DNA from: Nocardioides sp. GY 10127
Lineage (GTDB): Bacteria > Actinomycetota > Actinomycetes > Propionibacteriales > Nocardioidaceae
Direction of reading: 5' to 3'
Length of the DNA: 64,000 bases
Assembly: GCF_004919085.1 (NCBI RefSeq)
Contig: NZ_STGL01000005.1
Coordinates: forward strand, 248,001-312,000
Part shown: positions 34,703-43,769 of the stretch, piece by piece
Position numbering within the stretch: the stretch's first letter is position 1
How the letters are laid out: each line of letters starts with the position of its first letter
Position numbers and translations under genes: made by a program
The notes under the pieces: model-generated
What the model was told of the DNA's origin: nothing
What the model saw: only the letters and a program-made list of their open reading frames with translations
Databases searched by the model: none

Positions 34703-36013
34703 TCAGCGCACCTGGCAGACGGCCCCGCAGGAGGCGAACCACTGCTGGCCGTCGGCCAGCGAGGCGATCTGCTTCTTGCCGGCGCCGTCGTCGAACCAGA
34801 ACATCACGTAGGCCGGCAGCACCGACTGCGCCGAGGCGGTGTCGAGCACCTCCTGGGGGTCGAACGCGCCGGCGTAGTCGTCGCGCGGGCCGACCTCGGT
34901 GAACGCGGCGCGCAGGCCCGTGGCCGCCAGCTCGCTGTAGCCGGTGACGTCGAGCATGCCGGTCTCGCTGCCGTCCGAGCCCAGGCACAGCCCGTCGGAG
35001 GCGAGGTCGCAGTAGGCGTCCACCCCGACGAGGTCGACGCTGGCGGGCAGCGCGTTCGTGGTGTCGACCGTGGTGCCGGAGTTGTCGGCGTTCTGCCCGT
35101 AGGCCCAGGCGATGTTGTGGATGCCGCGGTCGTAGGCCCGCTGCTGCATGGCCGCGTAGAGCTGCACGAGCGTGGAGGAGTCGGCCGCGCCCCACCAGAA
35201 CCAGTCGCCGTTGGACTCGTGGAGGGGACGGAAGAGGACGGCCACCCCACGGTCCTGGAGCGCCTGGAAACGGTCGAGCACCGCGTCGTAGTCGGACCAG
35301 AAGGCGACCCCCGCGTCGGTCGAGGAGTCCAGCACCTGCGAGAGCTTCCCCTGGCCGGTGGTGTCGTCGGCGGCGCCGCCGGTCCAGGGGTTCGGCGCAT
35401 GCCAGGAGGCGGTGAGGACGACGCCCTGGTCGGCGATGGCCGCGAGGTCGCTGGTGTGGTCCGAGCCGTAGCCGAGGGCGTCCACGAGCTCCTGGGCGTC
35501 GAAGCCGACGACCGCCGGCAGCGCGCCGAGGCGGTTGAGGGGGCGCGCCCAGTGCGCGCTGGAGATGTTGACCTGCTGGCCGAGGCCGACCTGGCCGTTG
35601 TCGCGCCAGGAGTCGATGGTCGCCAGGAGGCAGCCGACGGCCGCCGTCGCCTCGCTGTCCACGGGCGCGGTGTCGGGGTAGCAGGTCTCCTGCGCCGCGG
35701 AGGAGGAGTCGGTGGCCGTGGCCGAGTCCGTGGCGGCCGCGTCCGTCGAGGCGGTCTGGCTGGGGTCGCTGGTCACCGTCGTCGTCACCGTCTCCGTCGG
35801 TTCGGCGGCCTCGCCGGCGCTGGCGTCGTCGTTGGCACCGACGACCTCGCGCACCGCCCCGCTGAGGCCGCCCTTGGCCACCGCCAGGGCGCTGCCCAGC
35901 CCCGCGTCGACCACGGCCAGGTGGGTGATGCCCATCGCCAGGACGGCGCCCACGACCGAGAACACGGCCGCTGAGCGGCGGGAACGGCGATCGGGGTCGG
36001 GCACGAGGTACAT
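34703..36013 (-). CDS. membrane-anchored glycoside hydrolase family 26 protein
   Basis: A 436-aa extracytoplasmic enzyme. After RRSRR comes one N-terminal TM or uncleaved signal segment (AAVFSVVGAVLAMGITHLAVV), then a Thr/Ser/Ala-rich linker to about residue 110, then a GH26-type TIM barrel. VAVLFRPLHESNGDWFWWGAADSSTLVQLYAAM is the GH26 acid/base motif (known pattern RPLHEMNGxWFWW), and AFTEVGPRDDYA holds the likely nucleophile Glu. GH26 enzymes are beta-mannanases and related endo-glycanases. Two Cys pairs are visible. It stands between the leucine operon and the TetR gene with no obvious pathway link. Confidence 0.88.
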   Translation of the reverse strand: MYLVPDPDRRSRRSAAVFSVVGAVLAMGITHLAVVDAGLGSALAVAKGGLSGAVREVVGANDDASAGEAAEPTETVTTTVTSDPSQTASTDAAATDSATATDSSSAAQETCYPDTAPVDSEATAAVGCLLATIDSWRDNGQVGLGQQVNISSAHWARPLNRLGALPAVVGFDAQELVDALGYGSDHTSDLAAIADQGVVLTASWHAPNPWTGGAADDTTGQGKLSQVLDSSTDAGVAFWSDYDAVLDRFQALQDRGVAVLFRPLHESNGDWFWWGAADSSTLVQLYAAMQQRAYDRGIHNIAWAYGQNADNSGTTVDTTNALPASVDLVGVDAYCDLASDGLCLGSDGSETGMLDVTGYSELAATGLRAAFTEVGPRDDYAGAFDPQEVLDTASAQSVLPAYVMFWFDDGAGKKQIASLADGQQWFASCGAVCQVR

Positions 36014-36192
36014 GGTCGGTCATCGGGCTGTGAACCGTGGCAGGTCCCCCACACCCCGCCCGGGCGAGCCCTGTGTCACTCGTCACGGCACGCCGCGTCG
36101 GAGCTGCCCGCCGCGTCCTGGCGCGTCCTGCTGCGTCCTGCCGCCCCGGACGCGGCGTCGGGCTCGGGAGCCGGATCGGTAGCGTGTCGCGC

Positions 36193-36750
36193 GTGAGCCG
36201 GCGCGAGCAGATCCTCGACACCGCCGCCGGGCTGTTCGCCGCCCGCGGCTTCCACGGGGTCTCCGTCGCCGAGCTCGGCGCCGCCTGCGGCATCTCCGGG
36301 CCTGCGCTCTACAAGCACTTCGGCTCCAAGGACGCCCTCCTGGCGGCCATGCTGGAGCAGATCAGCGAGCACCTCCTGGACGAGGGCCGCCGCCGTGTCG
36401 CCGAGGCCGGCTCGCCCGCCGCCGCCCTGCGCGGCCTCGTCGCCCACCACGTCGACTTCGCCCTCGAGCACCCCGCGCTCATCGTCGTCCAGGATCGCGA
36501 CTGGGCGAGCCTGCCCGACGCCGCCCGGGAGCGCGTCCGCGACCTCCAGCGCGCCTACGTGGAGGAGTGGGCCGACCAGGTCTCCGCGCTCCACCCGGGG
36601 CTCACCCCCGACGAGGCCCGCGCCACCGCCCACGTCGTGTTCGGCCTGGTCAACTCCACCCCGCACTCCGCCCTGCTGCCCGCCGACGAGATGCGCGGGC
36701 TGCTCACCGCCGCGGCGCTGCGGGTGCTCGAGGTGCCCGCCGGGGGCTGA
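36193..36750 (+). CDS. TetR/AcrR-family regulator
   Basis: A 185-aa repressor. The N-terminal HTH is REQILDTAAGLFAARGFHGVSVAELGAACGISGPALYKHFGSKDALLAAML, with the ALYKHF recognition-helix signature. The ligand domain (EHPALIVVQDRDWASLPDAARERVRDLQRAYVEEW) resembles the TetR group found beside acyl-CoA degradation operons, so control of mccB-mccA-mvaB is a reasonable guess. The GTG lies 7 nt after TAGCGT; a GTG 9 nt upstream falls within this -10 and was rejected. Confidence 0.88.
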   Translation: MSRREQILDTAAGLFAARGFHGVSVAELGAACGISGPALYKHFGSKDALLAAMLEQISEHLLDEGRRRVAEAGSPAAALRGLVAHHVDFALEHPALIVVQDRDWASLPDAARERVRDLQRAYVEEWADQVSALHPGLTPDEARATAHVVFGLVNSTPHSALLPADEMRGLLTAAALRVLEVPAGG

Positions 36751-36828
36751 GGCCGGGCGGTCAGAAGCCGGGGCGGTCGGAAGCCGGGCGGTCCGGGGCC
36801 GGGCAGTCCGGGGCCGGGCGGGAGCGGT
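36751..36828. repeat. 15-16 bp degenerate tandem repeat, about five copies
   Basis: Variants of (G/A)GCCGGG(G)CGGTCxGx fill the whole gap between the converging TetR and SWIM genes. Unit length wavers between 15 and 16 bp. Confidence 0.7.
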
Positions 36829-37604
36829 CAGGGGAGCAGGTGGGCCGGCAGGTCGGCGTCCTGCCCCGGAGCGCCGGGCGGGTGCTCCTCCAGCCAGGCC
36901 AGCCACCGGCGCGCCCGCACGGCCGCGTCGAGCGCGAGGTCGATCTCCGGCGCCTCGGGCTCGCCGCCGGGGCCGTCGGCCTCCCGTTCCTCGCGCTCCC
37001 GGGCGGCCTCCCGGACGCGGGCCAGCAGCCGCTCGCGGGGCAGGCCGCGCAGGTGCCACAGCAGCAGCGGCTCCCCCTCGAGCAGCCAGCCGACCTGCAC
37101 CAGCACCGCGAGGGCGTGCTCGCAGGGGTCGACCCAGTGCCGGCAGGTGCAGTCGCAGGAGAGCTCGTCGCCGTAGGGCAGCAGCTCGACGCCGGCCTCC
37201 TCGGCGTGCTCGACGAGGTCGTGCGGCAGGTCGCCGGCGAGCAGGGCGTCCGCGCGGGCAGGCTCGGCGAGGACCACCTCGACCAGGGCGGCGGCATCCC
37301 CGTCGTCCAGGAGGGGGACCGTCACCACCACCGACGCCGGCCCCTCCCGCGTCTCCACGGCCGCGGTGACCCGGCCCGGCTCCAGGCGCAGGCCGCCGAC
37401 CCCGCCGGTGCGGGCGAGGCGCCGGCCGGCCACGAGGTCCGGCTCGCCGTAGGCGGCCTCCTCGGCCGCCCGGTCCCAGGCGCGGGCCCACCACTGGCGC
37501 AGGCGCGGGGCCTGGCGCCGCGCCGCCAGCGGCGCGTGCAGCAGGACGTCGCCGGGCCGGCGTGCGCCCGCCCCGGACGGTCCCGGCTGGGCCGGCTCGC
37601 TCAC
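36828..37604 (-). CDS. SWIM zinc-finger protein
   Basis: A 258-aa protein with a SWIM domain near residues 145-170: LSCDCTCRHWVDPCEHALAVLVQ (CxC-xn-CxH), a zinc fold used for DNA or protein binding. The N-terminal RLRQWWARAWDRAAEEAAYGEPDLVAGRRLARTGGVGGLRLEPGRVTAAVETREGPASV is the common lead-in of SWIM proteins paired with SNF2 helicases. The C-terminus is acidic then Trp-rich. Its GTG overlaps the stop of the SNF2 gene as GTGA, so the two are coupled and probably act together. Confidence 0.88.
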   Translation of the reverse strand: MSEPAQPGPSGAGARRPGDVLLHAPLAARRQAPRLRQWWARAWDRAAEEAAYGEPDLVAGRRLARTGGVGGLRLEPGRVTAAVETREGPASVVVTVPLLDDGDAAALVEVVLAEPARADALLAGDLPHDLVEHAEEAGVELLPYGDELSCDCTCRHWVDPCEHALAVLVQVGWLLEGEPLLLWHLRGLPRERLLARVREAAREREEREADGPGGEPEAPEIDLALDAAVRARRWLAWLEEHPPGAPGQDADLPAHLLP

Positions 37605-40570
37605 CGCAGCGTCACCAGGTCGCGCAGCTCGTCGTTGCTCAGCTCGGTCAGCGCCGCCTCGTGGCCGCCGAGGACGGCGTCCGCGAGGGCCCGCTTGCGC
37701 GCCAGCAGCTCGGCGACCTTCTCCTCGACCGTGCCCCGGGTGACCATGCGGTGCACCTGGACGGGCTTGGTCTGGCCGATCCGGTAGGCGCGGTCGGTGG
37801 CCTGCTCCTCGACGGCCGGGTTCCACCAGCGGTCGACGTGCACCACGTGGTCGGCGCGGGTGAGGTTGAGCCCGGTGCCCCCGGCCTTGAGGCTGAGCAG
37901 GAAGACGGGGACGCGGTCGGGGCCGTCGTCCTGGAACCGCCGCACCATCGCCTCGCGCTCGCGCACCGGGGTGCCGCCGTGGAGGAACTGGTGCGGGATG
38001 CCCGCGCGCGTGAGGTGGCCCTCGATGATCCGCGCCATCGCGACGTACTGGGTGAAGACCAGCGCGGCGCCGTCCTCGGCGAGCACGGTGCCCAGCAGCT
38101 CGTCGAGGAGCTCGATCTTGGGCGAGCGGCCGCTGCTGCGCGCGCCCGTGCGGCCCAGGAACTGCGCGGGGTGGTTGCAGATCTGCTTGCACCCGGTGAG
38201 GAGCGCCAGGACCAGGCCGCGGCGGGTCTCCTCGTCGGCCCGCTCGATGCGGTCCATCGTCTCGCGCACGAAGGTCTCGTAGAGCACGGCCTGCTCGCGG
38301 GTGAGCGTGAGCGGGTGGTCCGTCTCGGTCTTGGGCGGCAGCTCCGGGGCGATGCCCGGGTCCGACTTGCGGCGCCGCAGCAGGAACGGCCGCACGAGCT
38401 CGGCGAACTGGACGGCCTTGGCTGGCTCCTCGCCGGACTCGATCGGCGCCGCCCACACCCGACGGAAGGCCAGCCTGCTGCCCAGGAGGCCGGGCACGAG
38501 CCAGTCGAGGATCGACCACAGCTCGGTGAGGTCGTTCTCCACCGGGGTGCCCGTGAGCGCGACCCGGGCGGAGGCGGGCAGGGCCCGCAGCGCGCGGGCG
38601 GTCGCGGACCGCGAGTTCTTCACGTGCTGCGCCTCGTCGGCGACCACGAGCCCCCAGGGCACGTCCGCCAGCAGCCGCGCGGGCTCGGCGGCGTCCTTGC
38701 CGCCCGCGGCGACCAGGTCGGCGCGCATGGTGCCGTACGTGGTGAGGACGAAGCCGGGGTCGGTGCCCGCGTCTGTCTGGTCGGCGTCCAGCAGCGTGCC
38801 CTGGTCGGCACCGCCCGCCCCGAGGCCGACGAGGGAGCGCTGCGAGCCGTGGAACCGGCGCACCGGGACGCCCGGCGCGAACCGCCGGATCTCGGACTCC
38901 CAGTTGCCGAGCAGGCTCGTGGGGCAGACGACGAGGGTGGGGCCGGCGTGGCAGGAACGGGCCTGCGCCGTGCGGTGCAGGTGGAGCGCGATGAGGGTGA
39001 CGGTCTTGCCCAGACCCATGTCGTCGGCGAGGCAGGCGCCCAGCCCGAGGCCGGTGAGGTGCGCGAGCCAGGAGAGGCCCTGGCGCTGGTAGCCGCGCAG
39101 GGTCGCGTCCAGGCCCGCGGGCTCGGCGAGCTCCTCCCCCGCCCCGGCGGCGGCGAGCCGCTCGCGGACCCGCAGCAGGCTCGCGCCGAGCACCACCGTG
39201 GGCGCGGCACCCCACTCGTCCTGCCCTGCGCGTCCGGGCGGGCCCGGGTCGGGCTCGGGCTCCAGCGCGGCCCCGTCGGTGAGGGCCGCGGCGATCGCCT
39301 CGGCCGGGCGCACGGTGCGCACGAGCCGCTTGCGGGCCTTGCGGGCGACGGAGGGGTCGACGACGGTCCAGGCGCCGCGCAGCCGCACGACCGGCGAGGC
39401 CGCCTTGGCCAGGGCGTCCATCTCCTCCTCGGTGAGCGGGTCCTCCCCGAGGGCGACCTGCCAGGAGAAGGCGAAGACGGTGTCGGGGCTGAGCAGGCCC
39501 GTCTGGAGCTGGCCCTCGCGGCCGGCCGCCGGTGCGCGGCGCTCGTCGAGCACCAGGGAGGTGGTGAGGTCGCGGCCCAGGGCCCGAGGCCACAGGACGT
39601 CGACGCCCCGGGCGGCCAGCGCGGACACCCCGTGCTCCAGCAGGTCCGCCAGCTCGTCGGGCTCGAGGACGAGCTGGGTCGGCACCCGCTCGTCCAGCAG
39701 GCGCTCCAGCACCGGCCAGGCCGCCGCGGCGCCGCGCAGGGCGGCGGTGGCGTGCACGCGGGCGCGGTCCCCGAAGCCGTGCTCGTCGGGGTCGTCGAGC
39801 CAGAGCGCGGAGGCGTCCGCGAGGTGCAGCGGGTCCTGCTCGTCGGCGACCTGCGGCACGAGCCGCACCGACCCCGCGCCCAGGTCCTCCTCGTCGGCCT
39901 CGACCCGCAGCGACAGCGTCACCAGCGTCGGCAGCGATCCCGCGTGCCGGTGGCGGGCCAGGCGGTCTGCCAGGCGACGCTGGAAGTCCGGGGACGGCCC
40001 CGGCACGGCGCGCCCCAGCGGGAGCGGGTCGTCCTGGTCGTCGTGGTCGTGAGTGCCGGGGTCCCGGCCGGTCGGCGGCCGACCCGGCAGCCCGCGGCTC
40101 GTGCCGGGGCGCGCGCCCGACCGCGTGCCTGCGCGCCCGCCGGTGCTCGCCGGGCCGGGTGCCGCCTTGGGCATGGCGTCCACCACGGCGTCCAGGACCT
40201 CGCGGACGACCTCGAGCGCCTTGGCCTCGTCCAGCGCGTCGTGGGCCTGGGCGGCGGCGAGCATGCGCGCCCTGTCCTCGTCGGCCGGGTCGAGGGTGCC
40301 GACCTGCCACGCCGGCGGCTCGCCCTCGCGGCTCGGTGCGGGCTCGAAGGCGCCCGCGGCCACGAGCCGCATGCCGAGCAGCGCCGCGCCGGACAGCAGC
40401 CGCGTCGAGGGGTGGAGGTCGCTGCGTCCGTGCGCTTTGGTCAGCACCGGCAGCGCCGCCCGCATCGGGAGCACCACCGTGCGCCGCTCGTCGACGAACT
40501 CCACGACCGACTCCCGCGGCGGCCGGGCCGCGCGGAACGTCGCGGTGCCGGTGACGGGGACGAAGCTCAC
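37601..40570 (-). CDS. SNF2-family DNA-dependent ATPase/helicase
   Basis: A 989-aa protein. Residues 1 to about 440 are the bacterial SNF2-associated region (FVPVTGTATFRAARPPRESVVEFVDERRTVVLPMRAALPVL...). The SNF2 core follows: motif I GACLADDMGLGKTVTLIALHLH, motif II VVADEAQHVKN, motif III ALTGTPVENDLTELWSILDWLVPG, and the C-lobe with LSLKAGGTGLNLTRADHVVHVDRWWNPAVEEQATDRAYRIGQTKPVQVHRMVTRGTVEEKV. This type is found in many bacteria next to SWIM proteins; a role in transcription recycling or repair is possible. TACGGT lies 6 nt before GTG. Confidence 0.95.
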   Translation of the reverse strand: MSFVPVTGTATFRAARPPRESVVEFVDERRTVVLPMRAALPVLTKAHGRSDLHPSTRLLSGAALLGMRLVAAGAFEPAPSREGEPPAWQVGTLDPADEDRARMLAAAQAHDALDEAKALEVVREVLDAVVDAMPKAAPGPASTGGRAGTRSGARPGTSRGLPGRPPTGRDPGTHDHDDQDDPLPLGRAVPGPSPDFQRRLADRLARHRHAGSLPTLVTLSLRVEADEEDLGAGSVRLVPQVADEQDPLHLADASALWLDDPDEHGFGDRARVHATAALRGAAAAWPVLERLLDERVPTQLVLEPDELADLLEHGVSALAARGVDVLWPRALGRDLTTSLVLDERRAPAAGREGQLQTGLLSPDTVFAFSWQVALGEDPLTEEEMDALAKAASPVVRLRGAWTVVDPSVARKARKRLVRTVRPAEAIAAALTDGAALEPEPDPGPPGRAGQDEWGAAPTVVLGASLLRVRERLAAAGAGEELAEPAGLDATLRGYQRQGLSWLAHLTGLGLGACLADDMGLGKTVTLIALHLHRTAQARSCHAGPTLVVCPTSLLGNWESEIRRFAPGVPVRRFHGSQRSLVGLGAGGADQGTLLDADQTDAGTDPGFVLTTYGTMRADLVAAGGKDAAEPARLLADVPWGLVVADEAQHVKNSRSATARALRALPASARVALTGTPVENDLTELWSILDWLVPGLLGSRLAFRRVWAAPIESGEEPAKAVQFAELVRPFLLRRRKSDPGIAPELPPKTETDHPLTLTREQAVLYETFVRETMDRIERADEETRRGLVLALLTGCKQICNHPAQFLGRTGARSSGRSPKIELLDELLGTVLAEDGAALVFTQYVAMARIIEGHLTRAGIPHQFLHGGTPVREREAMVRRFQDDGPDRVPVFLLSLKAGGTGLNLTRADHVVHVDRWWNPAVEEQATDRAYRIGQTKPVQVHRMVTRGTVEEKVAELLARKRALADAVLGGHEAALTELSNDELRDLVTLR

Positions 40571-40649
40571 GGGCCGACCGTAGCCGCGCCCGCCGACAAC
40601 CTCGTCGCCCCCCGCTGCTGGTGCGGCTGCTGCGCCCGGCGGCGGCGAT

Positions 40650-40706
40650 AGTCCCTGACGAACGGACCCCATTTCGGGACGATTCGGGGTCCGTTGGTCA
40701 GGGACT
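40650..40706. repeat. 57-nt near-perfect hairpin (family F5) in a divergent promoter region
   Basis: Two 21-bp arms (left AGTCCCTGACGAACGGACCC plus C) pair with a single mismatch around a 15-nt AT-richer loop. It sits between the divergent SNF2 and peroxidase starts, about 43 bp upstream of the peroxidase -10, so it is not a terminator of either gene. Confidence 0.8.
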
Positions 40707-40760
40707 GTCCCCACTTCGGGGGCGTGGGAGCGGGTGGGGCCGCGGCGCTACGTTGAGCGC

Positions 40761-41246
<486 letters not shown>

Positions 41247-41274
41247 GCTGCTCCGGTCGCAGCCCGGCCGCCCG

Positions 41275-41383
41275 GGACGTCATACGTCTGAGGGACTGTG
41301 CGTCCCGCCCGTATGACGTCCCCGAGCCGCCGGGTGCGACGTCATACGTCTGAGGGACAGTGCGTCCCGCCCGTATGACGTCC
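41275..41383. repeat. two tandem nested palindromes (family F2)
   Basis: Copy 1 (41275-41321) has 12-bp arms GGACGTCATACG/CGTATGACGTCC enclosing a second stem GGGAC-TGTGC-GTCCC. Copy 2 (41338-41382) is nearly identical, with AGT for TGT in the loop. The period is 62 bp. They lie at the converging ends of the peroxidase and RecQ genes; the whole 193-bp gap has no gene. Confidence 0.88.
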
Positions 41384-41439
41384 CCGAGCCGCGCGACGAA
41401 GCGGCCGGCAAGCAGCAGGCCGCGACGAGGGGGCGGGAC

Positions 41440-43605
41440 TCAGCCGGAGACCCCGAGGACCAGCGGGTGCACGGACGCGGCGCCGGCGCGGAGGATCGCG
41501 CGGGCGGCGAGGGTGGTGCACCAGCCGGTGTCGAGCAGGTCGTCCACGAGGAGGACCCGGGCGCCGGCGAGCGCGCCCGGCTCCCGCTCGACCAGGTCGA
41601 ACCGGCGCCCGACGGCCGCCACCCGCTGGGCCGAGTTGGCCCGGCCGGCGGCCGGCGGGACGTCGGGGTCGACGACCGCCCAGCGGCCCAGCACCGGGAA
41701 CCCGGACTGGCGGGAGAGCCCGTCGGCGAGGTCGGCGACGAGGGTCGGGCGCGTGACGGAGTCGGTCGCGACGATCGCGTCGACGTCGGGCCGCCAGTCG
41801 CGCAGCACCTCCAGCACGGCCCGCACCAGGGGCACGGGGACGGGGCCGTCCTCCGCGCCCTCGCGGAACAGCGCCCGCAGCGCCTGGCCGTGGCCGAGGT
41901 CGGTGAGGCGGGCGACGGCCCGCCCCTCCTGGGCCTGCTCGGCCACCTTGCCCTTGAGGGACAGCCCGATCCGGTCCAGGCCCGTCGGCCACATCTTGCG
42001 CGGCGGCAGCGGCACCCCGGGGCGGTCGAGCCGCTCCCGGGCGGAGGCCACCGCGTCCTCCGACACCGCCGTCGAGGGGGCGAAGCCGCCGCAGTTGTCG
42101 CAGCGTCCGCAGTCGACGGCCTCGGGGTCGTCGAGCTGCTCGCGCAGGTAGCGCATCCGGCACACGTCGGTGCGCAGGTACTCCAGCATCGCGGCCTGCT
42201 CGCGCTCGCGGGCCTCGCGGACCCGGTCGTAGCGCGCCTGGTCGTAGACCCACGGCTGCCCCGTGGACTCCCAGCCGCCGCGCACCCGGCGCACCGCGCC
42301 GTCCACGTCGAGGACCTTGAGCATCGTCTCCAGCCGGGTGCGGTTGAGCTCGACGCGGGTCTCCAGGGCCGCCGTGCTCATCGGCCGCCCCTCCTCGGCC
42401 AGGACCGCGAGCGTCTCACGCACCAGCTCCTCGCGGGGGAACGCCAGGGAGGCGAAGTACGCCCAGATGTCGCGGTCCTCCACCGCCGGCAGCAGGACGA
42501 CGGTCGCCGACTCGCTCCGCGCGTCCAGCCCGCGCCCCGCGCGACCCACCTGCTGGTAGTACGCCACCGGTGAGCTGGGCGCCCCAAGGTTCACGACGAA
42601 GCCGAGGCTGGCGTCGAAGCCCATCCCCAGGGCGCTGGTGGCGACGAGCGCCTTGACCCGGCCGGCCGCCAGGTCGGCCTCGAGCGCCTGCCGCTCGGTG
42701 GCCTCGGTCTGCCCCGAGTACGCGGCGACCTCATGGCCCCGCGAGCGCAGGTAGTCGGCGACCTCCTGGGTCGCGGCGACCGTGAGGCAGTAGACGATGC
42801 CCGAGCCGGGCTGCTCCGCCAGGTGGTCGGCCAGCCAGGCGAGCCGCTGGTCGGGCGTCTTGAGGTGGACCACGCCGAGTCGCAGCGACTCGCGGTCCAG
42901 CGAGCCGCGCAGCACCAGCACCTGGCCCGAGCGCACCGAGCCGAGCTGCTGCTCGACGTCCGCGGTGACCCGCTCGTTGGCGGTGGCGGTGGTGGCGAGG
43001 ACGGGGATGCCGTCGGGCAGGTCCTCCAGGAGGGTCGCGATGCGCCGGTAGTCGGGGCGGAAGTCGTGGCCCCAGTCGGAGATGCAGTGGGCCTCGTCGA
43101 CGACGAGCAGGCCGCAGGTGGCGGCCAGGCGCGGCAGCACCTCGTCGCGGAAGCCGGGGTTGTTGAGCCGCTCGGGGCTCACCAGCAGCACGTCGACCTC
43201 GCCGGCGCGGATCTGCTCGTGGATCGGCTCCCAGTCGCCCGCGTTGGTCGAGTTGATCGTCACCGCGCGGATGCCGGCGCGGGTGGCGGCCTCGATCTGG
43301 TTGCGCATGAGCGCGAGCAGCGGGCTGACGATCACGGTCGGGCCGGCCCCCGCCTCACGGCGCAGGAGCGTGGCGACGAAGTAGACGGCCGACTTGCCCC
43401 AGCCGGTGCGCTGGACGACGAGGGCCCGGCGGTGGTCCACCGCCAGCGCCTCGATGGCCGTCCACTGGTCCTCCCGGAGCCTCGCCTCGTCCTTGCCCAC
43501 CAGGGCGCGGAGGTGCTCCTCGGCGCGCGCCCGGGCGGCGGCGCGGGCGGCGGGGTCGACGGCGGGATCGGCGACGCGTGGGGCGGAGGAGGAGTCGGCA
43601 GGCAC
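41440..43605 (-). CDS. recQ: RecQ helicase with C-terminal phosphoribosyltransferase-like domain
   Basis: A 721-aa fusion. Residues about 30-470 are RecQ: LREDQWTAIEALAVDHRRALVVQRTGWGKS (motifs 0 and I), VVDEAHCISDWGHDFRPDYRRI (motif II and aromatic loop), LVATSALGMGFD, YYQQVGRAGRGLDARS (motif VI). CRMRYLREQLDDPEAVDCGRCDNC is the RecQ zinc module. The HRDC domain is absent; instead residues about 560-721 carry IVATDSVTRPTL and VLLVDDLLDTGWCTTLAARAILRAGAASVHPLVLG, a PRPP-type loop as in ComF-like phosphoribosyltransferases. Probably a repair helicase with an added ligand-binding domain. Confidence 0.92.
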   Translation of the reverse strand: MPADSSSAPRVADPAVDPAARAAARARAEEHLRALVGKDEARLREDQWTAIEALAVDHRRALVVQRTGWGKSAVYFVATLLRREAGAGPTVIVSPLLALMRNQIEAATRAGIRAVTINSTNAGDWEPIHEQIRAGEVDVLLVSPERLNNPGFRDEVLPRLAATCGLLVVDEAHCISDWGHDFRPDYRRIATLLEDLPDGIPVLATTATANERVTADVEQQLGSVRSGQVLVLRGSLDRESLRLGVVHLKTPDQRLAWLADHLAEQPGSGIVYCLTVAATQEVADYLRSRGHEVAAYSGQTEATERQALEADLAAGRVKALVATSALGMGFDASLGFVVNLGAPSSPVAYYQQVGRAGRGLDARSESATVVLLPAVEDRDIWAYFASLAFPREELVRETLAVLAEEGRPMSTAALETRVELNRTRLETMLKVLDVDGAVRRVRGGWESTGQPWVYDQARYDRVREAREREQAAMLEYLRTDVCRMRYLREQLDDPEAVDCGRCDNCGGFAPSTAVSEDAVASARERLDRPGVPLPPRKMWPTGLDRIGLSLKGKVAEQAQEGRAVARLTDLGHGQALRALFREGAEDGPVPVPLVRAVLEVLRDWRPDVDAIVATDSVTRPTLVADLADGLSRQSGFPVLGRWAVVDPDVPPAAGRANSAQRVAAVGRRFDLVEREPGALAGARVLLVDDLLDTGWCTTLAARAILRAGAASVHPLVLGVSG

Positions 43606-43769
43606 GTCCCGATGTCTACCAGCGCGTGCCGACGCCCTGGCAGACCCGGGCGCCCGGGCTGGGGACCAGCACGCGGGAGGAGCGCCCTGTGGACGGTTCC
43701 CGGCTCTCACAGCCACCGCCTCGCAGGCGCTCAGGCCCACTCCAGCAGCGAGGCGCAGGATCGGCCCCC

